Source of the DNA: JAMXLO01 sp963719805
GTDB taxonomy: Bacteria; Pseudomonadota; Alphaproteobacteria; Acetobacterales; Acetobacteraceae
NCBI GenBank assembly: GCA_963719805.1
Contig: CAVRDF010000008.1
Span: forward strand, 868,001 to 932,000
Direction of reading: 5' to 3'
DNA length: 64,000 bases
A program made the position numbers and the translations under genes. The notes beneath the pieces were generated by a model. It saw nothing but the letters and a program-made list of their open reading frames with translations, did no database searches and was not told where the DNA came from. Shown piece after piece: positions 55,178-63,811 of the stretch (its first letter is position 1; every line of letters begins with the position of its first letter).

Positions 55178-56827
55178 ATGCCAACCATGCGCACCGCGGA
55201 CGCGGTGATCGAAAGCCTGATCCGCCACGGCATCGATACGCTCTACGCTCTGCCAGGTGTGCACAACGACCATCTGTTCGATGCAGCGCATCGTGCGCAG
55301 GATCGAATCCGCGTGTTGCACCCCCGTCATGAGCAGACCGCGGCCTATATGGCGCTGGGGGCTGCCCTGGTGACAGGCAAGCCGCAAGCATTCGCCGTCG
55401 TGCCTGGACCTGGATTACTGAATGCCTCGGCCGCGCTGCTCACGGCATACGGTATGGGCGCGCCGGTCATCGCGATCGCCGGTCAGATCGCGTCATTCGC
55501 GATCGATCAGGGTCACGGTCATCTGCATGAAATTCATGATCAACTCGGCCTGCTGCGCCATATCACCAAACATGCCGCGCGAATCCGTGCACCGCACGAA
55601 GCCGCAAGACTGGTCGCCGAGGCTGTGCGGCTCGCCACCACGGGCCGGCAGCGTCCCGTGGCCCTCGAGTGTGCGATGGACACCTGGGCCGCGCTCGGTC
55701 CGGTGGAATTCACCGACGTTGTCGCTCCAGCCGTACCGCCGGTGGATTCCGAAGCAGTGGCGCGTGCGGCAACGCTTCTGGGCAATGCCGAACGACCGCT
55801 GATTGTTGTCGGCGGCGGCGCACTCGATGCCGGCCCGGAAGTGCAGGCAGTCGCCGAGGCATTGCAGGCACCTGTTGCATCATTCCGGCGCGGCCGCGGC
55901 GTAATCCCTACCACGCATCCTCTCGCCGTGTCGTTCACCGAAGGGCACACGCTGTGGAAAAACTCCGACGCGATCCTGGCGATCGGTACCCGGCTTTACT
56001 GGCCGCAAAGCGTCTGGGGAGTGGACGACAACCTGCCGATCGTACGCCTCGACATCGACCCCGAGGAGATCAATCGGTTTAGGCGTCCAGCTTGTGCGCT
56101 CCTGGGTGACGCAGCAACGATGCTGCGCCCGCTGTTGAGCGAATTGCACAATCATAATCGGCAACGCCGGCGCGACGCGGAACTCATCGCGGTGCGTGGT
56201 GCGTTCGCCGAACGGCTGGCTCGGCATGAGCCGCCGATGGGTTTTCTCCGCGCCATCCGCGCAGCGCTGCCGGACGATGGCATTTACGTTGAAGACGTGA
56301 CGCAGATCGGCTTCGCCAGCCGTTTGGCGTTTCCGGTGTACGCACCGCGCACATTTCTGTCGCCTGGCTACCAGGACACCTTGGGCTGGGGCTACGGCAC
56401 CGCGCTCGGCGCACAGGCCGCGGCGCCTGGCCGCAAGGTCGTGCTTGCCACCGGGGACGGCGGTTTCATGTACCAATCGGCGGAATTGGCAACCGCGATG
56501 CATCACAAACTACCGGTCGTAGTCGTTGTGTTCGATGACGGCGCGTTCGGCAACGTGCGGCGGATCCAGGAACAGCAGTACGGCAATCGCCTGATCGCCT
56601 GCGACCTGACAAACCCTGATTTCGTCAAGTTCGCCGAAAGCTTCGGCATGGCGGCGTTCCGCGCCACCACGCCGGAGGCATTGGAAACCGCCTTGCGTCA
56701 GGCGTTCGCGCTCAATGCGCCAGCGCTGGTGCACGTGCCGGTGGGTGCCATGCCGAGCCCGTGGGACATGATTCTGCTGCCGCGCGTGCGCGGATTTGCC
56801 GACGCCTGGCGGCCCGCGCTGCCCTGA
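55178..56827 (+). CDS. Thiamine-diphosphate-dependent enzyme, acetolactate-synthase-like
   Basis: A 549-residue ThDP enzyme with the three usual domains: pyrimidine-binding (residues 1-165, with the catalytic Glu in PRHEQTAAYMA), central (about 185-330) and pyrophosphate-binding (about 360-549, with LATGDGGFMYQSAELATA and the later Asn in DDGAFGN). Related enzymes include acetolactate synthase, benzoylformate decarboxylase and oxalyl-CoA decarboxylase; no regulatory subunit is near, so true acetolactate synthase is less likely. ATG 55178 starts 12 bases after the corrected end of the debranching enzyme. It is a separate protein, not a fusion. Confidence 0.88.
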   Translation: MPTMRTADAVIESLIRHGIDTLYALPGVHNDHLFDAAHRAQDRIRVLHPRHEQTAAYMALGAALVTGKPQAFAVVPGPGLLNASAALLTAYGMGAPVIAIAGQIASFAIDQGHGHLHEIHDQLGLLRHITKHAARIRAPHEAARLVAEAVRLATTGRQRPVALECAMDTWAALGPVEFTDVVAPAVPPVDSEAVARAATLLGNAERPLIVVGGGALDAGPEVQAVAEALQAPVASFRRGRGVIPTTHPLAVSFTEGHTLWKNSDAILAIGTRLYWPQSVWGVDDNLPIVRLDIDPEEINRFRRPACALLGDAATMLRPLLSELHNHNRQRRRDAELIAVRGAFAERLARHEPPMGFLRAIRAALPDDGIYVEDVTQIGFASRLAFPVYAPRTFLSPGYQDTLGWGYGTALGAQAAAPGRKVVLATGDGGFMYQSAELATAMHHKLPVVVVVFDDGAFGNVRRIQEQQYGNRLIACDLTNPDFVKFAESFGMAAFRATTPEALETALRQAFALNAPALVHVPVGAMPSPWDMILLPRVRGFADAWRPALP

Positions 56828-56878
56828 CTGGAACGAATTTGAAGCTTCTGCACCCGTATCAGCGCAGGCTGACACGGA

Positions 56879-58735
56879 ATGAGATACGGCCGCGTGAATC
56901 GCAAACAGCGCCGGATGGAACAGAAGCTCCACAAGTCCTCTGTGCCGGCCGCCTCGGCTGCCGTCCAGTCGACGTTCGCCGCCGCCGTGCAACTGCATCA
57001 CGCCGGGAAGCATATCGAGGCAGAGCAGCTCTGCCGGCAGATCCTCGCGAACCATTCCAGGCACGCCGATAGCCTGCATCTCCTGGGCGTGATCGCGCAT
57101 CATACCCAGCGCGGCGAACTTGCGCTCGAGCTCATCGGCAAGGCGATCGCGATCAACGCGGCCGAGGCGTCCTACCACGGCAATTTGGGCACGGCTCTGT
57201 GGCAGCTCGGCCGGCTCGACGATGCCGCCGCCAGCTATCGGACAGCGCTGCGTTTGCGACCGGGCTATGCCAACGCGCATTTCAATCTGGGTACCGTGCT
57301 CTACCGGCAACGCAGCCTCGATGCAGCCGAAGCCAGCCTACGACAGGCCGTCGTGATCAACCCTGACTACGCGGAGGCACACAACAATCTCGGCAACGTG
57401 CTGCGCGAACGAGGTCGTACCGATGAAGCGGCATCCTGCTATCGCAAGGCAGTATCTCTGAAACCCGACTACGCGGAAGCGCACAACAACATTGGCCTGG
57501 TGTCAGGCCAGGATGAGGCCATCGGCTGCTTCCACAAGGCCGTTGCCTGCAATCCTGATTACCTCGAGGCGCACTTCAATCTGGCCACCGCGCATTTGGA
57601 GCAAGGCCGGCCCGAGCAGGCTGCCTCTGGTTATCGGCGGGCGTTGGCGCTCAAGCCGGATTATCCCGATGCGCTGGACAACCTCGGCACTGCCTTGAAG
57701 CAACTCCAGCGCCTTCCGGAGGCTGCAGCCTGCTATCGCGCGGCACTGGAACTGGAACCCGATCACGCAGGCGCGCACGCCAATCTCAGCATGATTTTGC
57801 TGGCGCAAGGTGATTGGGCCGCTGGATGGCAGGAGTACGAATGGCGGTGGAAGGTGCCGCAGATGTACGGCGCCGCGCGTTCATTCAGTCAGCCGCAATG
57901 GCGCGGTGAGTCTGCGATCGGCCGCACTCTGCTGATACACGCTGAACAGGGCTTCGGCGATACGTTGCAATTCTGCCGCTACGCACCGTTGGCAGCCAAG
58001 CGAGGTTTGCGCGTCATCATGCAGGTACAGAAGCCGCTGGTACGGCTTCTCGAATCGCTCGCAGATATCGATCAGATCGTCCCCCAGGATGCGGATCTCC
58101 CGGCGTTTGATCTGCACTGTCCGCTGCTGAGCATGCCGCTGGCGCTCGACACTACGGTCGCGACGATTCCGGGCGACGGTCCCTACCTCCATGCCGATGC
58201 CGGTCAGGCTGCGATGTGGCACGCGCGTCTTGCAGATGCGGACGCAGGCCCCCGTATCGGTCTGGTTTGGGCCGGCAATTCCTATCGGCAGGCGCCCGCA
58301 CTGGCGGCAGTCGATCGCCGCCGCTCGCTGCCGGCGGAACAGTTGGCACCGCTGCTAGACCTGCCGGGCCTGCACTTTATCAGCTTGCAGAAGGATGCCT
58401 CTACCGCATTGCCGTTGACCGATCTCATGCATGGGATGCACGACTTTGCCGACACGGCAGCGTTGGTTGCTGCGCTCGATCTCGTCATCTCCGTCGATAC
58501 TGCGGTTGCCCATCTGGCGGGCGCGCTTGGCAAGCCGGTCTGGCTGCTCGACCGATTTGATTCGTGCTGGCGTTGGCTGAACGGACGCCACGACAGTCCG
58601 TGGTATCCGCGACTACGGATCTACCGGCAGCCACGGCCCGGCGATTGGGATGCCGTGATCGCCGGCGTTGTCCGCGACCTGCAAACGTTCAACGCATCCA
58701 AGGTCATGGATCCAGCGGCGCGCCACGCGGCCTAG
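56879..58735 (+). CDS. TPR protein with glycosyltransferase-like C-terminal domain
   Basis: A 618-residue protein. Residues about 30-300 contain roughly eight tetratricopeptide repeats (several reading NPDYAEAHNNLGN). One repeat, near AHNNIGLVSGQDEAIG, is shortened by about eight residues. The C-terminal 280 residues resemble the GT-B fold of GT9/GT41-type transferases (LLIHAEQGFGDTLQFCRYAP and VDTAVAHLAGALGKPVWLL). Such proteins modify polysaccharides, flagellins or other targets. The start is a plain ATG without a strong site. It ends tail to tail with the cupin-like gene, stops overlapping by three bases. Confidence 0.85.
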   Translation: MRYGRVNRKQRRMEQKLHKSSVPAASAAVQSTFAAAVQLHHAGKHIEAEQLCRQILANHSRHADSLHLLGVIAHHTQRGELALELIGKAIAINAAEASYHGNLGTALWQLGRLDDAAASYRTALRLRPGYANAHFNLGTVLYRQRSLDAAEASLRQAVVINPDYAEAHNNLGNVLRERGRTDEAASCYRKAVSLKPDYAEAHNNIGLVSGQDEAIGCFHKAVACNPDYLEAHFNLATAHLEQGRPEQAASGYRRALALKPDYPDALDNLGTALKQLQRLPEAAACYRAALELEPDHAGAHANLSMILLAQGDWAAGWQEYEWRWKVPQMYGAARSFSQPQWRGESAIGRTLLIHAEQGFGDTLQFCRYAPLAAKRGLRVIMQVQKPLVRLLESLADIDQIVPQDADLPAFDLHCPLLSMPLALDTTVATIPGDGPYLHADAGQAAMWHARLADADAGPRIGLVWAGNSYRQAPALAAVDRRRSLPAEQLAPLLDLPGLHFISLQKDASTALPLTDLMHGMHDFADTAALVAALDLVISVDTAVAHLAGALGKPVWLLDRFDSCWRWLNGRHDSPWYPRLRIYRQPRPGDWDAVIAGVVRDLQTFNASKVMDPAARHAA

Positions 58736-59433
58736 TTGAGCCGTGGAAACTGCAGCAGCAACACATCGAGTCCCGTAGCGTCCGCACAACCCGAGAATGA
58801 AGCCTCGTCCGGATGGACGAAGACACATGACTTCGCTGTCAGCGTCTGTTCGCCATGCAGCAATGCACCGGAGAGCACCAGCCAGAATTGACCGCCGCCC
58901 AAAGCCGGATCGGGACCGCTGATCCGTTCGCCGCCGGCGAGCTTGAAGCGCTGACTGCACAAACCGTCGTCCGCGGCAGCGACTTCGCCAACCGCTTCAC
59001 GATGCTGGCGTGGCCGGACGCGCAATTTGGCACGATTATCCAGTACCTCCATGTAGCGGGCGCCGGGATCCCAGCCGTTACGTAGCGTGAAGTACTGCAA
59101 TCCATCGCCACCGGCTGCCAGCGGTCCATACGGCGACCAGGCACCGGCGAAATGGACGTCTGTCAGCACAACGTCGTGGCGGCCCAACCGTCCGCTGCCG
59201 CCGACAATCACCTGAAACTGATCTGCCTGATGGTAATGCGCACCGACAATGGCGCCCGGATCCTGCTCGACCAGAAAAGCCATCGGATAAATCGTCCCTG
59301 GTCCAGGCGGTTCTTCAGCCGCAGGGGAATACCGGTTGGCGCCGATATAGCTGGTCAGCCAGAACCCAGTACCATTGGAACTGGCACGACGTCGCGTCGG
59401 ACGTGCGCTGTCGGCCGAGGCGATCACTGGCAT
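58732..59433 (-). CDS. Cupin-like protein of unknown function
   Basis: A 233-residue protein with two cupin-type beta-barrel regions. The first, around VGAHYHQADQFQVIVGGSGRLG, has the HxH and downstream Glu/Gln of a cupin metal site, the second (near GGQFWLVLSGALLHGEQTL) lacks the histidines. The start is uncertain; ATG 59433 fits the protein-like region and ATG 59463 is the next choice. Divergent from hisI with 45 bases between them. No substrate can be named. Confidence 0.65.
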   Translation of the reverse strand: MPVIASADSARPTRRRASSNGTGFWLTSYIGANRYSPAAEEPPGPGTIYPMAFLVEQDPGAIVGAHYHQADQFQVIVGGSGRLGRHDVVLTDVHFAGAWSPYGPLAAGGDGLQYFTLRNGWDPGARYMEVLDNRAKLRVRPRQHREAVGEVAAADDGLCSQRFKLAGGERISGPDPALGGGQFWLVLSGALLHGEQTLTAKSCVFVHPDEASFSGCADATGLDVLLLQFPRLN

Positions 59434-59478
59434 GGCGGCATCTTTTCCCGCAGGTTGCTGCATCCCAAGATAACAGCC

Positions 59479-59880
59479 ATGAGCGAACAAGACATCCTCT
59501 CGGCTATCAGGTTCGACACCGCAGGCCTGGTCCCCGCCATCGCCCAGCAGCATGACACCGGCGAAGTGCTGATGCTCGCCTGGATGAACCGCGACGCAGT
59601 GCTGGAAACCTTGGCCACACAGCGCGTCTGCTACTTCAGCCGCAGTCGCAATGCGCTATGGCGCAAGGGCGAAACCTCGGGCCAGGTGCAGCAACTGAAG
59701 GAGCTGCGCGTAGATTGCGACGGCGACACGCTGCTGCTGTTGGTGAACCAGGAGGGTGTTGCCTGCCACACTGGCCGCCGCAACTGCTTCTTCCGTGCCA
59801 CACGCGACGGGAAGCTGGTGGAGATCGCCGCGCCGCTGGTCTCACCTGCAACCTTGTACCCGGGACACCATCACGACTGA
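59479..59880 (+). CDS. hisI: Phosphoribosyl-AMP cyclohydrolase
   Basis: A 133-residue zinc enzyme of histidine synthesis that opens the adenine ring of phosphoribosyl-AMP. The magnesium motif DCDGDT and the zinc cysteines (VACHTGRRNCFF) are intact, and SRSRNALWRKGETSG is the family block. It is separate from the pyrophosphohydrolase HisE, as usual in alphaproteobacteria. ATG 59479 gives the standard length; the frame is open further upstream. A TetR-family gene follows 47 bases later. Confidence 0.96.
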   Translation: MSEQDILSAIRFDTAGLVPAIAQQHDTGEVLMLAWMNRDAVLETLATQRVCYFSRSRNALWRKGETSGQVQQLKELRVDCDGDTLLLLVNQEGVACHTGRRNCFFRATRDGKLVEIAAPLVSPATLYPGHHHD

Positions 59881-59927
59881 CAGCGCACGGCTGGATCGCT
59901 GCTCGCCGCAATGTAAAACTCCCTCAC

Positions 59928-60575
59928 ATGAGCTGGACCGGCCAGGGTGGCTTCGAGCGCCGTGGGTATCATCACGGCAACCTGCGTGAAGCGCTGGTCG
60001 AAGCGGCATTGACGCTGATTGCGGACAAAGGTCCCGCCGGATTCACTATCGCCGAGGCGGCACGGCTTGCCGGTGTCAGCCCTGGCGCCCCCTATCGTCA
60101 CTTCCGCGATGCCGAAGCCCTGCTCGCCGAAGTGGCGCTGCGCGGCTTCGATCGCTTCGCCGCGATGCTACGCTCCGCTTGGAACGAAGGGCGCCCGAAT
60201 CCGATGCGCGCATTCGAGGCATTGGGACGCGCCTATCTCACGTTCGCCCGCGACGAGCCAGCCTATTACGCAGCAATGTTCGAGACGCGCATTGCCTTCG
60301 ACAACCACCCCGGCCTGCTTGCCGCCGGGGACCGGGCCTTCGCCATTCTACGCGACGGTGCCGAAAGGCTGACGGCTGCCATTCCTCCAGCCCGGCGCCC
60401 GCCATCACTGATGATCGCCTTGCACATCTGGGCGATGTCGCACGGTATCGCTTCGTTGTTCGTGCGCGCGGATCCCTCGCGGCGCAAGCTGCCAATGTCG
60501 CCTGAAGACCTGTTGGAAGCCGGCGTGCTGATCTATCTGCAAAGCCTCGGGCTCGCCGGAGGCGGCGCCGAATAG
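59928..60575 (+). CDS. TetR/AcrR-family transcription regulator
   Basis: A 215-residue repressor with an N-terminal helix-turn-helix (about residues 14-60, REALVEAALTLIADKGPAGFTIAEAARLAGVSPGAPYRHF) and a C-terminal ligand-binding domain of the WHG type (MSHGIASLFVR near residue 175). Ligand and targets are not evident. It is tail to tail with the ribonucleotide-reductase-like gene, with no gap, so no dedicated terminator. ATG 59928 is supported by alignment to the family start. Confidence 0.92.
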   Translation: MSWTGQGGFERRGYHHGNLREALVEAALTLIADKGPAGFTIAEAARLAGVSPGAPYRHFRDAEALLAEVALRGFDRFAAMLRSAWNEGRPNPMRAFEALGRAYLTFARDEPAYYAAMFETRIAFDNHPGLLAAGDRAFAILRDGAERLTAAIPPARRPPSLMIALHIWAMSHGIASLFVRADPSRRKLPMSPEDLLEAGVLIYLQSLGLAGGGAE

Positions 60576-62078
60576 CTACCGCGAGACCAGCTTGAATCCG
60601 CGTCGCCGCGCGCGCGGCAACTCTGCCGGCAGATCGAGCGGCAATAGCGGCGCGTGATCGCGGCTGCCATTGCCAACGGTATCGGCCTCCTCGGCTTCGG
60701 CTTCCGGTATGTCGCGCCGCCCCAGGTAGTTCGCCGCCAGATGACGGAACGCGTAATCGAGCAGCGACGTCGCATGCGCGACCGCGGGGTCGCCTTCGAC
60801 TGCGCCGGCGGGACCGAAGCGGGTAAAGGTGAACGCCTCGACGAATGCCTCGAGCGGTACGCCGTGCTGCAAGCCAAGGCTGACAGCGACCGCGAAATTG
60901 TCCATCAGGCCGCGGAACGCCGCGCCCTCCTTTTGCAACGCGACGAACACCTCGCCCAGCGAGCCATCCTCATACTCCCCCGTGCGCAGATACAGGCGAT
61001 GGCCACCGACGGCGGCCTTCTGCGTATAGCCGGCCCGCCGCGGCGGCAGTTCGCGCCTTCGCCCGAGATGCATGGGCCGGCTTACTGGCTCCGGCCTGGC
61101 CGGCATTGCGTGCACGAATGGCGCCACAGCCTCATGTGTCGCCAGGTGATCCGCCGCGCTCGCCAAGGGCAGCGGATTGCCGCCCGCCAATACGTCCGCC
61201 AGCGCCGCCTCCGCGGTGACGCCCTTGGCTGCCAGCCAAGCTCGCGCGGTCCGCGTCAGGCCACCAGCTTCGTCCAGCGGTGAGAATGCCGGTGCGATGC
61301 CGCCAGTCTCGACGCCAAGCAGTGCGTCTTCCGCACCTGGCGCCGCGATCGCCGTCAGCGCGCGATGCCGCAATCCCTCGAGGCCGCTCGCTGCGGCTCG
61401 TGCGGCGGACGCCGCTTCCGCCAATCCAGGCAGGGGCGTTTCGCTCGGTGGTGCAGGCCAACCCAGTTGCATGGGGGTGCTGGAGCCGAAGCAGCGCGCC
61501 ATCGCGCCGGATGCAGCCTCCGCGCGTCCGCGCAGGATCGCGCCCAGCGTCCGCACGATGCTCAGTGCCTCCGTCGAGCCATAGCTGACGCCCAGCCGTG
61601 CCAGCAGGCCGGCTAAATCGGCAAACCCGATAGCTAGCCGCGAAGCCGAGGGCGCGCTCAACGTTAGCGCTGTCACCGCTGTCTCAATCGCTTCGCCGAA
61701 GGCAGCAGCATCGAAGCCTGTTTCCGCGTCGTGGAACGACACCAGGTTCAGCACAAAGCGCGGTTCAAGCGCGGCCTCGCCACGCCATACCGGCGCGTCC
61801 GGGGCGCCATGGCGCAGCAACAGCATTCGATGCAACCGCTCGGCGAGGGGGATCTCCAGACCGGCCCGCAATGCGCGCTCCGCGGCCGGTCTGATCCACG
61901 CGTCCGCCGCAGCGGACAGCGTTACTGGACCGTCTCCCGGCGCCAGTTCTGCCAACCCCGCCGCGGCCACGTCGTCCCAGGCCGCGGGCAAGGTCACCAG
62001 CCGTACCGGCGCCTCGGGGTCAGCCCCAACTTCGACGCGGCGCATCCGCACGCCCTGCCAGATACGGTTTACTTTCAT
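60576..62078 (-). CDS. Degenerate class II ribonucleotide-reductase-like protein (probable pseudoenzyme)
   Basis: A 500-residue protein that contains the C-terminal part of adenosylcobalamin-dependent ribonucleotide reductase (NrdJ). Residues 350-455, from GYTQKAAVGGHRLYLRTGEY to HLAANYLGRRDIP, match the NrdJ tail closely. Residues 145-195 (RLAIGFADLAGLLARLGVSYG) and 236-264 (LRHRALTAIAAPG then GGIAPAFS) are eroded copies of core barrel motifs. The N-terminal catalytic region with the active cysteines is absent, the GTISL-type loop after APTG has changed, and there is no C-terminal Cys or zinc finger. A structural or regulatory partner of a real reductase is one idea. TSCPD-type proteins of this kind may exist in relatives. 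Confidence 0.75.
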   Translation of the reverse strand: MKVNRIWQGVRMRRVEVGADPEAPVRLVTLPAAWDDVAAAGLAELAPGDGPVTLSAAADAWIRPAAERALRAGLEIPLAERLHRMLLLRHGAPDAPVWRGEAALEPRFVLNLVSFHDAETGFDAAAFGEAIETAVTALTLSAPSASRLAIGFADLAGLLARLGVSYGSTEALSIVRTLGAILRGRAEAASGAMARCFGSSTPMQLGWPAPPSETPLPGLAEAASAARAAASGLEGLRHRALTAIAAPGAEDALLGVETGGIAPAFSPLDEAGGLTRTARAWLAAKGVTAEAALADVLAGGNPLPLASAADHLATHEAVAPFVHAMPARPEPVSRPMHLGRRRELPPRRAGYTQKAAVGGHRLYLRTGEYEDGSLGEVFVALQKEGAAFRGLMDNFAVAVSLGLQHGVPLEAFVEAFTFTRFGPAGAVEGDPAVAHATSLLDYAFRHLAANYLGRRDIPEAEAEEADTVGNGSRDHAPLLPLDLPAELPRARRRGFKLVSR

Positions 62079-62208
62079 ACAACCATGCTAGGTCTGTCCT
62101 CGCGGCTCGGAAAGCGTATTTTGCGTTCTGCACGCCCAACGACCACAAAATCCTGTGGATGAACCGCCCGGGTGGACCGCGCTCGCGCAGCTTCGTATAC
62201 CGTACGGC

Positions 62209-62562
62209 ATGGACGTCGGCACCTGGCTGTTCACACTGCTCCGAGGCCAACGTGTCGGTACCGACACGTACGGCAATGTCTACTACCATGAGCGCCGGTG
62301 GCGCCAAGGTCGCCGCCGACGCCGTTGGGTGATTTACACCGGTGCGCCCGAGGCATCGAAGGTGCCGTCCGAGTGGCACGCCTGGCTGCACTATACGAGC
62401 GATGCTCCACTGGCGGAGCATCCGCGCCGGCCCTGGGAAAAACCGCATCTGCCAAATGCCACCGGAACGCCGGCCGGCTACCGCCCGCCAGGACATGACT
62501 ATCGCGGCGGCGAGCGCGCCCGCGCGACCGGCGACTATGAAGCCTGGACCCCCGGCAGCTAG
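62209..62562 (+). CDS. NADH:ubiquinone oxidoreductase accessory subunit NDUFA12 family
   Basis: A 117-residue protein homologous to the complex I accessory subunit NDUFA12 (B17.2), which is found in alphaproteobacteria and mitochondria. RGQRVGTDTYGNVYYHER near the start and WHAWLHYTSDAPLAE are the family blocks, followed by WEKPHLPNATGTP. ATG 62209 fits the family start better than the open GTG 62155. It heads a block with mlaD, a small protein and a DUF2155 gene, an order common in alphaproteobacteria. Confidence 0.93.
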   Translation: MDVGTWLFTLLRGQRVGTDTYGNVYYHERRWRQGRRRRRWVIYTGAPEASKVPSEWHAWLHYTSDAPLAEHPRRPWEKPHLPNATGTPAGYRPPGHDYRGGERARATGDYEAWTPGS

Positions 62563-62571
62563 GACACACCG

Positions 62572-63081
62572 ATGGGCCGCCGCAGCGTAGCCGAGGTCTT
62601 GATCGGAGCGGTCGTTCTGCTCGTCGCCGCCGGCTTCCTAGCCTATGCCGTGGCCCATTCCGGCCGAAGCACGGCCTCGGGTTACACACTCTACGCGAAA
62701 TTCGACCACATCGATGGCCTCGGCGCTGGCGCGGACGTGCGGGTCGCGGGCGTCAAGGTCGGTTCGGTGAATGAGGAGCGGATCGACCCGAAGAGCTTCG
62801 AAGCGGTGGTCGGCTTTTCCGTGCGCAATGACATCAAACTGCCCAAAGACAGCGCCGCGATCATCACCAGTGAAAGCCTGCTGGGCGGCAAGTACCTCTC
62901 GCTGCAAGCCGGCGGCGACGATACGATGTTGCAGCCTGGGCAGAGCATCACCATTACCCAAGGATCGGTGAGTCTTGAGGAACTCTTGGGTAAGTTCATC
63001 TTCAGCATGACCAACGTGCAGAAGGGCGGCCAGCAGGGGCAAACCCCAGGCGCACAAGCCCCAGCCCCGGCGAAGCCATGA
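62572..63081 (+). CDS. mlaD: Outer-membrane lipid asymmetry maintenance protein MlaD
   Basis: A 169-residue MCE-domain protein of the Mla system that moves phospholipids between the membranes. A single N-terminal helix (VLIGAVVLLVAAGFLAYAV) anchors it; the MCE domain is about residues 38-120, with FDHIDGLGAGADVRVAGVKVG. The C-terminus is Gln/Pro/Ala rich. MlaEF are not adjacent. It overlaps the next gene by four bases (ATGA) and follows NDUFA12 by nine bases. Confidence 0.95.
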   Translation: MGRRSVAEVLIGAVVLLVAAGFLAYAVAHSGRSTASGYTLYAKFDHIDGLGAGADVRVAGVKVGSVNEERIDPKSFEAVVGFSVRNDIKLPKDSAAIITSESLLGGKYLSLQAGGDDTMLQPGQSITITQGSVSLEELLGKFIFSMTNVQKGGQQGQTPGAQAPAPAKP

Positions 63082-63299
63082 TCCCGCCGCCGCCCACGGT
63101 CTGGCCGCAGCCCGGCGGCGCGCCGGTGTCATGCCGCGAAAAGCTGCGCATGCTGGTGGAGAACCACGCCGAATTGGCGCAAGCGCTGCAAGATGCATTC
63201 GAAGACGCCGTGCTGATAGGCGTCGATGAACAGGCGATGCGCAGCATCTTGAACAGCATGGTCGCGGGCCTTAAATCACCGAAGCGCGCGTCGCAATGA
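63078..63299 (+). CDS. Small conserved-looking protein of unknown function
   Basis: A 73-residue soluble protein without recognised domain. It starts at ATG 63078 in the mlaD stop codon overlap, ends at 63299 overlapping the next gene by four bases, and so is translationally coupled on both sides. It has a Pro-rich start and two amphipathic helices (NHAELAQALQDAFEDAVLIG, then MRSILNSMVAGL). This position and length suggest a real gene, probably working with MlaD or the DUF2155 protein. Confidence 0.7.
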   Translation: MIPPPPTVWPQPGGAPVSCREKLRMLVENHAELAQALQDAFEDAVLIGVDEQAMRSILNSMVAGLKSPKRASQ

Positions 63300-63808
63300 G
63301 ACGCGCCGCTATTGCACTGACTGGGCTGGTCATACCGGTCGTGGTCTCGGCACAGTCGCCCGCTACGATAACCGCGGCGCCGCTTCCGCCAATCCCTTCG
63401 CTTCAAGGCACGCAGCCGCCGCCACTCGATCAGCAAAAGCAGGCCACGCCACCGGCGAAGGCACCAGACAGCGCTGCCACCGCACCCACTGCACCGCAGT
63501 CGGTCCAGCTTACCTGGCAGCCGCAAGGCACCGCGCGCGTTCAGGTACTGGATAAGGTGAACGCGCAGAGCACGGTGCTGACGCTCAAGGTCGGACAGCA
63601 AGGCCAATTCGGATCGCTGACCATCCAGGTGCAAGCGTGCGACACGCATCCGGCCGATCAGCCGCAGGATTACGCGGCCTATCTGACGATTACCGATGGC
63701 CATGCCGACGCGCCAGGTTTTCAGGGTTGGATGCTGGCGAACGAGCCGTCCGCGGCGATGCTGCAAAGTCCAATCTATGATGTCCGCGTCGTCGGCTGTC
63801 AGGCCTAG
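63296..63808 (+). CDS. DUF2155-domain exported protein
   Basis: A 170-residue exported protein with a signal peptide (IALTGLVIPVVVSA) and a Pro/Ala/Gln-rich linker to about residue 70, followed by a DUF2155 domain (ARVQVLDKVNAQSTVLTLKVGQ, later YDVRVVGC). Two cysteines in the domain could form a disulfide. DUF2155 genes next to mlaD and NDUFA12 are typical of alphaproteobacteria. Overlaps its upstream neighbour by four bases. Confidence 0.9.
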   Translation: MRRAAIALTGLVIPVVVSAQSPATITAAPLPPIPSLQGTQPPPLDQQKQATPPAKAPDSAATAPTAPQSVQLTWQPQGTARVQVLDKVNAQSTVLTLKVGQQGQFGSLTIQVQACDTHPADQPQDYAAYLTITDGHADAPGFQGWMLANEPSAAMLQSPIYDVRVVGCQA

Positions 63809-63811
63809 CCA

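Noticed and set aside
52934..56827. A giant bifunctional debranching/ThDP enzyme
   Set aside because: The debranching-enzyme tail and stop are present in the next frame and the ThDP enzyme has its own start, so a one-base slip explains the open frame.
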